NCBI RefSeq assembly: GCF_029931775.1
Contig: NC_079320.1
Location: 59,351,521-59,415,520 of the forward strand
Reading direction: 5' to 3'
Source of the DNA: Euleptes europaea
Taxonomy: Eukaryota > Chordata > Lepidosauria > Squamata > Sphaerodactylidae
DNA length: 64,000 nt
Shown here: in pieces, positions 11,452-22,642 of the stretch
Layout of the letters: each line of letters begins with the position of its first letter
How positions within the stretch are numbered: the stretch's first letter is position 1
The notes under the pieces: generated by a model
What the model was told of the DNA's origin: nothing
Databases searched by the model: none
What the model saw: the letters and a program-made list of their open reading frames with translations, nothing else
Made by a program: the position numbers and the translations under genes

Positions 11452-11635
11452 AGGGTTGCCAACCTCCAGGTACTAGCTGAAGATCTCCTGCTATTACAAT
11501 AGAGATCAGTTCACCTGGAGAGAATGGCCGGTTTGGCAATCGGACTCTATGGCATTGGTGTCCCTCCCCTCCCCAAACCCCACCCTCCTCAGGCTCCTCC
11601 CCAAAAATCTCCCGCCTATATATATATATATATAT
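11452..11635 (-). mobile_element. MITE family A (truncated) next to a (TA)n run
   Basis: The left end tagggttgccaacctcc is intact. The copy runs to ccccaaaaatctcccgcc at 11614 and then meets a (TA)n microsatellite at about 11617-11635 in place of the expected other terminus. Confidence 0.8.
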
Positions 11636-11952
11636 AAGCTTTTTATTATCATGTATGTAATTCTATATTGGAATTTAGTTTTTAGGCTGGGAGCTATAAA
11701 TTAACATTAATCAAATTTGCTATTTCTTGTCACAAGGGCAAACACTAGAACATATTCTTGGTTTCAGGCATGATTATATTCATCATCCGTGTTTTTAATT
11801 TCAAGACAAAGATGCTATATTTTGCACATTTATTGTGTCCTCTGTAAAATCGGTCTGGTTGGTTTTTATGACAACCGCAATGCCTATTAATAGCTTTAAA
11901 AAATAGCCTCTTCATTCATATCAGATAACAAATGGTGTGGAAAACGTTTGAA

Positions 11953-12394
11953 TTAATTTGTGTTTGAAAATGTCTGCATAGCATGAATTCCTGTTAGACG
12001 GAGGGAAAAACGAACGCTTCCTTGAAATATAATAAACTGGAAAGCATGATAACAAGCATGCTTAGAGATAACTTTAAAAGATCCTTTTATAAGCACAGCC
12101 CTGTTGTCGGAGTGGATTTTCAAGGCAAAGTAATAGAGGAGTAGGGCTTCAACTTGTGTAAGTTCCAAAGAGCCATGACCAAGAGAGTAAAGTGATACAT
12201 ACTGCCTATCTATAGGAAACATAATCTCTTCCTCTTCAGAATAACAGCTCTCATTAATTGCACCCAGCTTGTTATCTTTAATGCATTCCTCGGGAGGCGG
12301 GGGAATCCTGGCTGCCTTATCACAGATTAGATCAGCAAAGTGAAATTCAGCAATGTGTTCCAGTCTCAGGCAGACCTCCATAACTTTGGCTTCC
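11953..12394 (-). other. Unassigned 147-codon minus-strand frame with good acceptor
   Basis: A strong acceptor (tgtgtgtttcag) precedes an open frame from 12394 to a stop at 11953. It begins EEAKVMEVCLRLEHIAEF and contains the acidic block SCYSEEEEIMFPIDRQ. Near-equal base composition and no repeat match make it stand out. I do not recognise the protein. It could be the last exon of an unannotated gene, or a conserved non-coding element that happens to be open. No partner exon was found nearby. Confidence 0.25.
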
Positions 12395-12408
12395 TCGCTG
12401 AAACACAC

Positions 12409-13171
12409 ATTGTTAAGGTGTGAACATCACTTCCTGCTCTTAGGTGTTGAAAAACAAACAGCAGGTGGTTTTAAGTGAGGATTCCAACCGTTATGGAAAT
12501 AAGAATATGACCCACAAACCTATCCAGACTGATATTTTTTTTCTTATGAGTTAATAAGACACTTCATGCTGTTTGCAATCCTGTCGGAATAGCAGGAGCC
12601 CCAGTCCTATCTGCCGTCAGCGAATATGAAGGGTGGATAAGAGAGTGTCTATGTACTATTTGCTGCAAACCTATACAGAGTAATTCCAGTGTAGAGATCA
12701 ATGGGTTTAGACTGGAGGGACTCTGCATAGAACTGTGAGAGCCAGTAGCCCTGTTCACAAGTTACAGTGAACACAAGTACAACCCATGTATAGTGTACAC
12801 TTGATTTTTCTTTGTACATGACCTAGCATAAAATCTGCTGGATAGTCATCTGCCAGAACATTTCATTTTCTTGAAAGTTTTTTTTTACTCTCTCAGAAAA
12901 TGAACAGGGTTGAGACAGAATCACCCTTTCTTGACTTTATTAAACTTGAGGACTGTGGTTGACAACCATAATTTAACCAGCCAGGGTGTGTCCCATAGCA
13001 CAAAATAGAATGAGCTTAACTTATACTATTTACTTACTTATAATCAACTGATTATAATCAACTGATTATAAGTCACTCCTTAACTAACATAGTGACTGGT
13101 CACTAACTAACATAGAAAATAGTTCTAATTGTGTGGTTTTTAATTTTAATTATGAAAAACTTAACTCTTCC
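12409..13171. other. No gene or known repeat seen
   Basis: AT-rich sequence with small local duplications (ataatcaactgatt twice near 13040-13070; actaacatag twice near 13084-13110). Confidence 0.5.
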
Positions 13172-13756
13172 AGGTTTTAGACATGCTTGACAAATTTATC
13201 TGTAGAATCAGATTTAAAACAGAAGATGCTACCCGGTACACATTTAAAGAATATTGTCATTATAGTCTCAACACAGCAATCGCATATGGCTGGTTCAACT
13301 CCAAGATTTTCTGGATCAACTATCAGGATCCTTTCCAGTCTGGATTCAGGCCTGGACATGGGATTGAAACAACCTTGGTCACTCCGGTATATGACCTGCG
13401 CCAGGACATGGATGGGAAAATGTGGCCCTACTGATTCTTCTGGACCTCAGTGGCTTTTAATACCATATATCATGGTAACCTTCTGGAGCTGGGAACGGAA
13501 GGCACCATTTTTCAGGTTCCAGTCCTACCTGAAGGTAGTTTTCAGAAGGTGGTGTTAGGGGAGTGTGGTTGGCTACTTGGCTATGGAGTTCCACAGGGTT
13601 CCATCTTGTTTCCCCATGTTTTTTAACACGTACATGAAACTTTCAGGGAAGGAGAGCCAGGGATCTGGGCTGGGTTGTCACCAATATGCGGATGACATTC
13701 AGCTCTATCTCCTGATTCTAGCAGATCCCAGGGAAGCTGTAGAAAACCTGAACCCT
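13172..13756 (+). mobile_element. L2-like LINE fragment (reverse-transcriptase palm)
   Basis: Diverged reading frames follow the RT motif order: FQSGFRPGHGIETTLV, an LDLSxAF-like block, GVPQGSILFPxxFNTYMK and HQYADDIQLYL (the catalytic YADD is readable near 13680-13705). Frame changes along the way mark a dead copy. Family A MITE sequence starts directly at its right end. Confidence 0.7.
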
Positions 13757-13878
13757 AGGGTTGCCAGGTCCCTCATCACCACCGGCGGGAGGTTTTTGGG
13801 GTGGAGCCTGAGCAGGGCGGGGTTTGGGGAGGGGAGGGACTTCAACACCATAGAGTCCAATTGCCAAAAAGAGAACTT
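13755..13878 (+). mobile_element. MITE family A, right half missing
   Basis: Starts tagggttgccaggtccctc and runs to gtccaattgccaaaa, then breaks off about halfway through the consensus. Confidence 0.8.
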
Positions 13879-13884
13879 TTTCTC

Positions 13885-14560
13885 CCTCTCCTAAAATACT
13901 AGACCTAGAGGGCATCCTGTTAAGTAGATGGGCAGTAGACTCAGGGCGGACAAAAGGTAATACTGCTTTATACAACGAGTGATTAAAATTTGGAATTCAC
14001 TGCCAGAAGATTTAGTTATGGCCACAGGCTTTCAAAGGACATTAGACAGATACATGGACGATAGGTCTATCAGGATGGTGTAGTGGTTAAGAGCGGTGGT
14101 TTGGAGTGGTGGAGTCCGATCTGGAGAACCGGGTTTGATTCCCCAGTCCTCCACATGAGTGACGGAGGCTAATCTGGTGAACTGGATTTGTTTCCCCTCT
14201 CCTACACACGAAGCCATCTGGGTGACCTTGGGCAAGTCATACTCTCTCAGCCTCACCTATCTCACAGTGGAGGGGAAGGGAAGGTGATTGTAAGCCAGTT
14301 TGATTCTGCCTTAAGTAGTAGAGAAAGTCGGCATATAAAAACCAACTTTTCTTCTTCTATCAGTGGCTACTAGCCATAGCGACTAAAGGGAACCTCCACA
14401 TTCAAAGGCAGTAAACCTCTGAATACCAGTGCCGAGACGCAACATCAGGGGAAGGCCTCAGCCTCTGTGCCCTGTTTTGTTGGCCCTCCAGAATAACTAG
14501 TTGGCCACTGTATGAGACAGGATGATGAACTAGATGGATCAAGGTTCTTCTTATGTTCTT
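13885..14560 (+). mobile_element. CR1-group LINE 3' end, split by a SINE
   Basis: Before the SINE one frame reads FGIHCQKI/WNSLPEDLVMATGF-type residues, the usual C-terminal end of a CR1-group reverse transcriptase. After it comes the shared 3' UTR (gggaacctccacattcaaagg, cagtaaacctctgaatacc, ggccactgtatgagacaggatg). The same end is at 29500-29830, 40090-40385 and, inverted, 52368-52545. Confidence 0.7.
14074..14355 (+). mobile_element. tRNA-headed SINE with target duplication
   Basis: Complete copy: box A-like tgtagtggttaagagc, box B-like ggtttgattcccc, and an end in aaaaccaacttttcttct. It is flanked by an 8-bp direct repeat tctatcag (14066-14073 and 14356-14363) and split the host LINE 3' end. 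Confidence 0.9.
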
Positions 14561-15244
14561 GTGTGTTATATTTGTCATTTTGCTGAATGCTTATGATGCT
14601 TTTGTGTGCTTGCACCTCTTTTTGTTTTGTTGGCCACAGTTAAGTCCCAGGTAATGAGGTGGGAAATAAAGAGATTCATGCACTGACAGAAGAAAGCATT
14701 CAGATCCTTCAAATAACCAGTGGTGGCACACACCAAAAGCAGCATATGCTATTTGTATCAACAGCAAAGTGTTTGAGATGCATTTGTCACACAGAAAAAC
14801 AGCATTTGTGCATATTTATTTAAACGTAGTTGAGATTGTAGATCTATTATTAGGTATTTCACACAGAGCTACAAATAGATAGTTTGAAATGCCTTCATGT
14901 TTTCATACTATCCTGATGGATATTTCTTAGCTGTGAGAAGTAGTTTGCTGCAAACATTCTTCTACTTGGTGGTGATGCATATGTTCCATTTTACAAAAGC
15001 TGGAACAAAATAAATCCATGGAAAACAAGGCATTATCTGGTGGCATTTTTTAATCCAACAGCAGAAAATAATGTTGAATGTTGCCCTCTGAAACACAATT
15101 ATTAGCATTTATGTACAAATACATTGGAACAAATAGCTTTTTGTGTGCATCTGTTTAGAACATCCTTTCCTGGGACAGACACTTCTGCCTTATGGAGCTC
15201 TCTGATTATTAACAAAGTTCTGTAGATAATTCTGGAGGGGCAGA
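14561..15244. other. No gene or known repeat seen
   Basis: Apparently unique AT-rich DNA with no coding character. The part at 14730-14900 has a conserved-element look, but I have no support for that. Confidence 0.4.
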
Positions 15245-15345
15245 TGTATTGCAGCAAAAATAAACAGGAGTCTTGTGGTACCTTAAAGACTAACAAAATT
15301 GTATTCCAGTGTGAGCATGCATGGACTACAGCCCACTTTTTCAGG
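15245..15345 (-). repeat. Diverged relative of the hammerhead-like repeat family
   Basis: It shares caggagtcttgtggtacctt, aaagactaacaaaatt and cagcccactttttcaggtac with the family better kept at 31531-32226. The catalytic-core-like part has decayed. Confidence 0.5.
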
Positions 15346-15872
15346 TACAAAGTGCCGTCATTTTATGTAGGGGTTTTAAAAAACAGCAGCCAAGGGACCA
15401 TGGCACAAAGGGTAAAATGTACTTATGTAAAAATCAGACTTATTTTAAAATACAGAGATAATTCACTAGTTGCCAAGCTAGCAAACACCTATAATGGGTG
15501 GGAAGTCCCAGGTTTTGTTAAACAATAGTGAACAGCTGTAATGAATGAGAAATCCTAAATCTTTGTGGGGAGAGGTAAAGAAACACAGGGCCAAAACATA
15601 TGAGTCTTTGCTATGAAAAACTCAAATGTATTCAGCACAATGACCATTCACAGCAACTGCAAACTTCTAGGTGAATTTAAGGTCAATAATTTCATGCTGA
15701 AATTTCCCTTTAAAACTCAACAAAGAAAGCTTGACTATAGTCCTTTCGGTCTTAGTTTTCCAGTAGTCATTACTTTTGTCTTCTTGATGTTCACCTGTAG
15801 TCCTGCTTTGGCACTTTCTCCTTTAACTTGCAGCGGTAGTCATTTCAAGTCTTCACTATTTTTTCTGCCAGT

Positions 15873-16478
15873 AGAATCATAGAATCATAGAGTTGGAAGG
15901 GACCACCGGGGTAATCAAGTCCAACCCCCTGCACAATGCAGGAAATTCAGAACTACCTCCCCCACCCCCACACCCCTAGTGACCAGAAGAGGGCCAAGAT
16001 GCCCTCCCTCTCAGCATCTGCCTAAGGTCACAGAATTAGCATTGCCGACAGATGGCCATCTAACCTCTTCTTAAAAACCTCCAGGGAAGAAGAGCTTACC
16101 ACCTCCCGAGGAAGTCTGTTCCACTGAGGAACCGCTCTAACTGTTAGAAATTTTTTCCTAATGTCTAGACGGAAACTCTTTTGATTTAATTTCAACCCGT
16201 TGGTTCTGGTCCGACCTTCTTGGGCAACAGAAAACAACTCGGCACCCTCCTCTATATGACAGCCCTTCAAGTACTTGAACATGGTTATCATATCCCCTCT
16301 CAGTCTTCTACTCTTCAGGCTAAACATACCCAGCTCCTTCAACCTTTCCTCATAGGACTTGGTCTCCAGACCCCTCACGATCTTTGTTGCCCTCTTCTGG
16401 ACACATTCCAGCTTGTCTACATCTTTCTTAAATTGTGGTGCCCCAAAACTGAACACAGTACTCTAGTTGAGGTCTAAC
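15873..16478 (-). mobile_element. CR1 LINE, 3' end with ORF2 C-terminus
   Basis: The minus-strand frame over 16028-16456 reads as the end of CR1 ORF2: LECVQKRATKIVRGLETKSY ... KRRLRG-like ... VPQWNRLPREVVSSSSLE. The 3' end at 15873 shows the CR1 hallmark, tandem ATTCTATG octamers read from the minus strand. The copy is 5'-truncated at about 16478, where it abuts a Bov-B fragment. Confidence 0.9.
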
Positions 16479-16485
16479 CAGAGCA

Positions 16486-17335
16486 GAGTAAAGCGATACC
16501 ATCTCTTCGCATGATCTGGTATCATTGTAATGTAGTATCATTGGCATATCTCAGATTGTTAATGTTCGTCACCCCAATTTTCACTCCACCTTCATCTAAA
16601 TCTAATCCAGATTTCCCTATGATATGTTTTGCATACAGATCGAAGAGATAGGGAGATAAAATACATCCTTGTCTAAGACCTTTGCCAATTGGTAACCATT
16701 CTGTTTCTCCATATTCTGTCCTAACAGTAGCCTCTTGCCCAGAGTACAGTTTGCGCATCAAAACAATAAGATGCTGCGGCACCCCGATTTCCTTTAAAAC
16801 CAGCCATAGCTTTCCACGATCCACACAGTCAAACGTTGTGCTGTAATCTATGAAACACAAGCTGATTTTCTTCTGAAATTCATATGCATCACTTTACTCA
16901 CATGAGAAATTAATGCGATGGTCTGATAGTTGCTGCAATCTTTGACATCTCCTTTTTTGGGAACTGGAATTTAAATCAAGTGTTTCCAGTCTATGAGCCA
17001 TTGTTTCGTTTCCATATTTGTTGGCATATTCTTGTCAAGATTTTGATGGACTTATTTTCTGTGGTTTAGAACAACTCTGTCTGCTCCTGGTGATTTGTTT
17101 CTCCCAATTACTCTCAGTGCAGCTTTCACTTCACTTTCTAAAACTGCATTTTCTTCTTCAAAATATTCTTCTTGGAAGGAATCTGTCATAATCTCTTCTG
17201 TATTGTTCCCACCTTTTCTGTATTTTGTCCTGTTCAGTTAATGTATTTCCATGTTGATCTTTCATGCTTAATCGCACTTTAAATTTTCCTTTGATTTCTT
17301 GGGGAACAGATCTCTTGTTGTTGTCCAAGGGCTAT
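16486..17335 (-). mobile_element. Bov-B (RTE) LINE fragment, reverse transcriptase
   Basis: The minus-strand frame at 16522-16860 carries RTE RT motifs: FIDYSTTFDCVDRGKLW, GLRQGCILSPYLFDLYAKH and NLRYANDTTL, where the catalytic YADD is read as YAND. The upstream part (16861-17335) continues the same protein with stops. The 3' half is absent. Confidence 0.85.
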
Positions 17336-17336
17336 T

Positions 17337-19200
17337 GGGCTGAGAACTGAATATATAAGTTAGTACTACTCATCTTTAATAAACGTATAACATTTTTATT
17401 AACAAAGAACAGTATTTTTATTGGAAAACATTTTTCATATTGGAAAAATATGGCCACAACTAAAATTAATGGCAACAGTGTTATTGACGCATTGGCGAAG
17501 CATGGGAAGGCTGGATGGGGGCATCAGCTGTCCCGCTGCGAACTGATGCAGGCCTGAACTCCCAGCGGTCCCGCTGGGAGTAGTAGAGGATGACGGTATG
17601 TGGGATACACATGGGCTTGCGCCACTTGGTGTTCCCCCATCACTCAGGTAGAGGCCAAACCTGCCGCCCCCTATGCAGCAACTCAACCCCTTGGCCTCCC
17701 CCAAAACCCCTTATTGGGGTCCCCCAGTTGGAGGAAGGGGCATGCAGGCCGCTTCCCCCCATCAAAACCCATCCAGCCCCATGCGTAAACCGCCAACTAG
17801 CTGGGCATTACCCCGCCCAGCTACCGCCAACGCGCCTTAGCACTGCAGCCAGTTCTTTAGGGCATCTCGAATGCCATGTAGCCATATATCAGACCCCCAC
17901 TCTGACAAGTGGACCCCGTCTGGTCTGAATAATGCCACCAGCCAGTGGGAGATATCCCAGTGCCGCACTATAAATCCCCCAAGGGAGACCACGGTCTTCC
18001 CCACCGTGTTTGTGACCTTACGCCTGGCAACATCCAAAGGCAGGGCAGGTGCCCCCCAACACCAACACCGCCTCTCCAATAAATTGGACCACCCGATGGC
18101 TGTCTTAGGCCAATGCTTGGCTAGCGCCCGTAGGTTTGTTGTGCTGTTTCTGACAGATTCTTCCCTTTGCGGAGACCCAGGTCATTTTCCCCAAGTTGAA
18201 TAATTAAAACGTCCGGGATTCCAAGCCGCTGGGAATGGCGCTGTATTGCAGGAAGCAAAGAAGACCATCTCATTCCTCGCTGGCCCAACCACTGGATCGA
18301 TAGCTGTCCAATCCCCAGGTGGCGCCCCCACCCGGACGTCTCAGCATACCGTCCGGCCCAATATACAATGCTGTGTCCCATAATCCATACTTTCGTTGAT
18401 CGGCATGCTGGAACTCAAAAGAATGGAAAAACAAAGCTTGTATTAGTTCAGTTCGAGGTGTGGGCGAATATAGGCCCTATAAGCAGCTGATTTCCACCTT
18501 CCAAGTGCCTGGATGCGCGTGCCCGGCAACCCCAGGCCGGCTGCTGTTGTGGCGGCCCCATCCTAAATGAATGTGAACCAAATTCGTCCGCCGGTAAATC
18601 AGAGGAACCCAAACATAACTTGAACACACGCACAAACTGGAACCTTGTCACAGGTGAACCATCCCTGTGCATGAATAGCCAACCAGGCCTGGGAGGGCAA
18701 ACATGCAGGAAGCGCTTTAGTGCCCTAACCGGGCATGGCCCATACCCAAGCCCCTCATACAGGCATATAAACTCCCCTTTTGCTCTCTGGTCCGTTTTTG
18801 ACCGCCTGACCCTTAAGTTCAGTTTGCTCCCGGAGGTGGTAACATCCTGAATTCCCAAAGCCCTTTCACTTCTATCATGCGATGATGCTGCGACCAGCTC
18901 ACTGGCCCTAAGAGCTCTAAAAAATGCAATAGCAAAAACGGCTTTAAACAATGCTGCCTCAAAACTGGACTGGCATACTAATTTGGTGGCCTTAAACAGC
19001 CGTTTTAAAATGCCTATGGTAACTGGCCTGTGCCGGTCAGGCTTACTGGGTACTGTCCTCCGCCATCCGGCGGCTGCCGGGCGAGCCACAAATGACCCAT
19101 ATGGGTCAGCAAACCCATAGGCCCAGCTGAAAAAGGTTAGGGCAGCCATAAGGACCCCAACCACAGGCCCTCTTACATTTTAGGGCTGTTTAGCCCTGCT
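17337..19200 (-). mobile_element. Fossil DIRS/Ngaro-type tyrosine-recombinase element
   Basis: Two minus-strand parts are recognisable. At 18448-19164 is a tyrosine-recombinase/integrase-like domain (FFRALRASELVAAS, then an RSKTDQ stretch and an HSFR box). Downstream at 17837-18381 is an SGNH-hydrolase-like domain (IQLGENDLG near its N-terminal part, DGVHLSEWG near its end). A recombinase followed by an SGNH hydrolase fits the Ngaro branch of the DIRS order; Crypton elements lack the hydrolase. No reverse transcriptase is seen in the window, so only the 3' part is present. It is broken in a few places and probably old, but is more GC-rich than its surroundings. Confidence 0.65.
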
Positions 19201-19870
19201 GTTTACCGTTTATCTCTGTACTGAGTTAATGTTGGGGTAAGGTAGTGGCTGTCTGGGAACCTGGGCAAAAGTCAAGGATGGATGGCCCACAACCACTTCA
19301 TTTCCACCCAACCCATTCTGAACAAGAATAAAGCACCCAGTTTTCACAATGCAGCACATCTCATCAAAAATACACCACGGTTTGCATTTTTAACTATATT
19401 TCCACCACAATTTTCTGTCACCCCCACTGGTCATTGCCCTCCTCACCATCACAGGACTCTGTGTAATTGCCCAAGCTACCCCATAGGTAAGACTGCTCCT
19501 GGGGTTAGGATCTTCCTCTCTGTCCATACGCTAACTGAACATACACATCATGCCTCCGATGAAGTGGACTTTAGTCTACAAAAGCCTTTGCTACCATAAC
19601 CATGGTAATTTTCAAGCTGTCCCCAAACTCCCCTCCCCCTTTTTGAGGGGCTGTAATGGATTGACACAAGAACTTACCCCACTGGAGTTCTCTAAAACCA
19701 CATGTATGGAAAATGTCTCAGTGAAACAACAAAATGAATCTTTGACCTCCTGTGCCAGAAATACCCCTTTGATCTCTCTTCTGGTTTAGACCAAAGTTGC
19801 ATGTCTAGACATCTGCTCATGTTTTGGATTTCTGTTTAGATATATTCATTGCTGATTATTCTTACATCCA
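19201..19870. other. No gene seen
   Basis: I see nothing recognisable; the left ~90 bp may be the edge of the fossil element before it. Confidence 0.4.
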
Positions 19871-20077
19871 TAGGGTTGCCAGGTCCCTCTTCACCACCAG
19901 CAGGAGGTTTTGGGACGGAGCCTGAGGAGGGCAGGGTTTGGGGAGGGGAGGGACCACAATGCCATAGAGTCCAATTGCCAAAGTGGCCATTTTCTCCAGG
20001 TGAACTGATCTCTATCGGATGGAGATCAGCTGTAATAGCAGGAGATCTCCAGCTAATACCTGAGGTTGGTAACCCTA
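19871..20077 (+). mobile_element. MITE family A
   Basis: Near-complete copy from tagggttgccaggtccctc to ggttggtaacccta, with the family core intact. Confidence 0.85.
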
Positions 20078-22400
20078 TACATCCATATATGAAGAAGCTC
20101 TCCTCTCTTCTCTCAGCTTCTCACAAGGTCCAACGAAAGTTCTACAATTTCTTTGAAGTTTGTATTCTTTATTTGCCAAACAACTCATGTACTTTAGAAA
20201 ACGAATGTTTCTTTTTAAAAATTTAAGTGACTTTTTTTTTAAAGCCATGGTTAATTGCTCTGACATTGAAAGTCCTTGTACTACCGTAAATCACATTCTA
20301 TATATTGCAAAGGATTGGAATTACTTTCAGCTACCTTTAGCTTTATACATAGTTTCTCAGATATATCCTTTCTTGGGACTGGTCTTGAATTCTCTGTTGA
20401 ATAGGCAGTCCAGCATGATAACATTCTGCAGGCTGGTGTAAGTAAACTATCTTGAAGGCATAAACAAGTGCTTCTCCTTATAAACCAGTAGCGATTTCAA
20501 ATGCATGAACTATGGAGAAGGCAGGACTCTTGCTTTGCCCTTATTATTCTGTTTCTGCAATACCAATGACATTTAAATTTTTATTGTCTTTTCCTAAAAA
20601 TTCTATTAACGCAGAAAAGCCAGACCTCCTCTCTAGGCCTCTGGATACGATTCTATTTCTGCAGCAGTGTTACATTTTGGGTTCATATCTGCAGTAATTA
20701 ATTATCCACATGTCTTCCAGGCCTTTCCAGTATTACTATTTTCTAAACACCAACCTCCCATTTTTGTGTGGGGGTATGATCATTTTTCCCAGGTGTATTA
20801 CCTTACATTTATCTATATTAAATCTTATTTAATTTACTTCCATCCATCTCACACAAAGTTTGCCCTTAGCGCTATTCTTCAGACAGGAGAGATTGTTAGA
20901 CGGAACTGGCTTGCTTTTGGGATACTTTGCTGGGAGGAAAGTTAACAGCTAAATTAATTGGTTTGGTCTCTCGACTTTTCATTTCCCTTTTTAAAAAATA
21001 TTAACATGGAGGCTCCAGTTTCTACTGCATCTGACATTGCCTTCTCTGAGCGCTCATATATAGGCATTTAAAGCGCTCTCCCAGATTCTGCACATTGCCA
21101 TTGTGTTCCAAAAACTGAAATTTGCTAAGCCATTGTTTGCATTAAATGCCAAATTTTGCTCCCCAAACAGGTGGAGGGTGGAGATAAGAGATCAATCCGT
21201 ATCACCTGGTATTCCAGACTTGCAAAGAGGTTTTGCATTTTTGCAGAGGAGGAGTCTTCCCGTACCCAAAGCAGGCAGCAGATTCCATGGAAGTATTTCC
21301 CACTTTCTCTACTTGGAGCTTTTTCGAGTCAGACCGACTCTTTTTTTTTTTAAGCCTTTTGTTGCGCACATTGGCACACCTAATCCAGTGCTGTAGATCA
21401 TCAATTTTACATTGTGATCTTTCTAATCTAGTAGAACACTACTGTATCTTCCATTGTTTTTGAGTTTTTATTTTAATTATGTCAACAAAATAATGCAGAA
21501 ACAGTTTATATGTTGGGGGGGCTTAGAGAGGTTGTGACAAAAGGCTTTTTCTATTCTGGGGATTTGCTTGGAATCTAAGTTTTGGCAGTCAGCATTGGAG
21601 ACACTGAAATGTCAAATCCCTAGCTTGTTTGGACAAAGCAGCTTTACCCACAGCATTTATTCTGCTCTAAAACAAGGGTTTAAACCACTGGTTTTCCTGC
21701 ATGCATTTTGCCATGCCAATAGCTGGCTGTCCCCTAACTGGGACAAATCTCAAGTCTAGACAAGACCAAAAGCCTGGTTGAATAGGTGATTAAGGAAAAT
21801 TAGTAGCTATGGGGATAGCAGGAGAGCTCTGCAATTAATGTGGAAATGTCTAAGGAGGATTGAGCCATTTTCAAGAGATTAGGAGAGCTATGGCCCGTTT
21901 TGTTTAAAATGCTTACCAGAGTTCTGGCAAAAAAGATTGATAAGGTGGTGAAATCTGGCAGTCAACGTCTTCTATAGGCCGGTCCTGGAGAGTCTTGATG
22001 GGTTGCAGTGGATCCAAAGCCAATGATGGAAATTGCCACACATCTTAAAACTTTTAAAATAACCCCAAACCTTAGCACAATTCTACAACTTTAACAATGC
22101 AGTCATAAGCAAAGTTACGCCCTTCTCTACCTGTTGACTTCTAGGTTGTAACTCTGTTTGTCATTGTACTGTAAAATCCATATCCAACCCAGAATATTAT
22201 CTGTTTAGGCTGTTTCTATACCATTTGTGCTCAGAGTTACCAAAAGTGCCTTTGAATCTATTTGTACCATGTGCACATGTTATGGCATGAAACAATCTGC
22301 AAAATAAATTCAATGACATCTCGGGCAAAGTAGGTATTATGTCCACAGTTTTAGACCAACTTAAGCACAAATCAATGTAATGTGAAAATGTACTTCATTT
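20078..22400. other. No gene or known repeat seen
   Basis: 2.3 kb of AT-rich sequence. Several open frames of 60-100 codons exist, but none shows coding character or splice logic. Confidence 0.45.
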
Positions 22401-22446
22401 AGGATTGCCAGGTTCCCCTTGGTCACTGGCAGGGGACAGGGGACTA

Positions 22447-22642
22447 GGGTTGCCAGATCCAGGTGGGGAAACTCCTGAAGATTTGGGTATAGAACCTGGG
22501 GAGGACAAGGACCTCAGCTGAATACAATGTCATAGAGTTCACCCTCCAAAACATCCATTTTCTCCAGAACAGATCTCTGGAATCTGGAGATGAGCTGTAA
22601 TTTCAGGAAATTCCCAGGTCCCCCGTAGGCTGGCATCCCTAA
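22447..22642 (+). mobile_element. MITE A relative (variant)
   Basis: Ends agggttgccagatccagg and ggctggcatcccta are diverged family A termini; the middle matches the variant at 10245-10500. A truncated start (ggattgccaggttcccc) lies just left at 22403. Confidence 0.7.
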
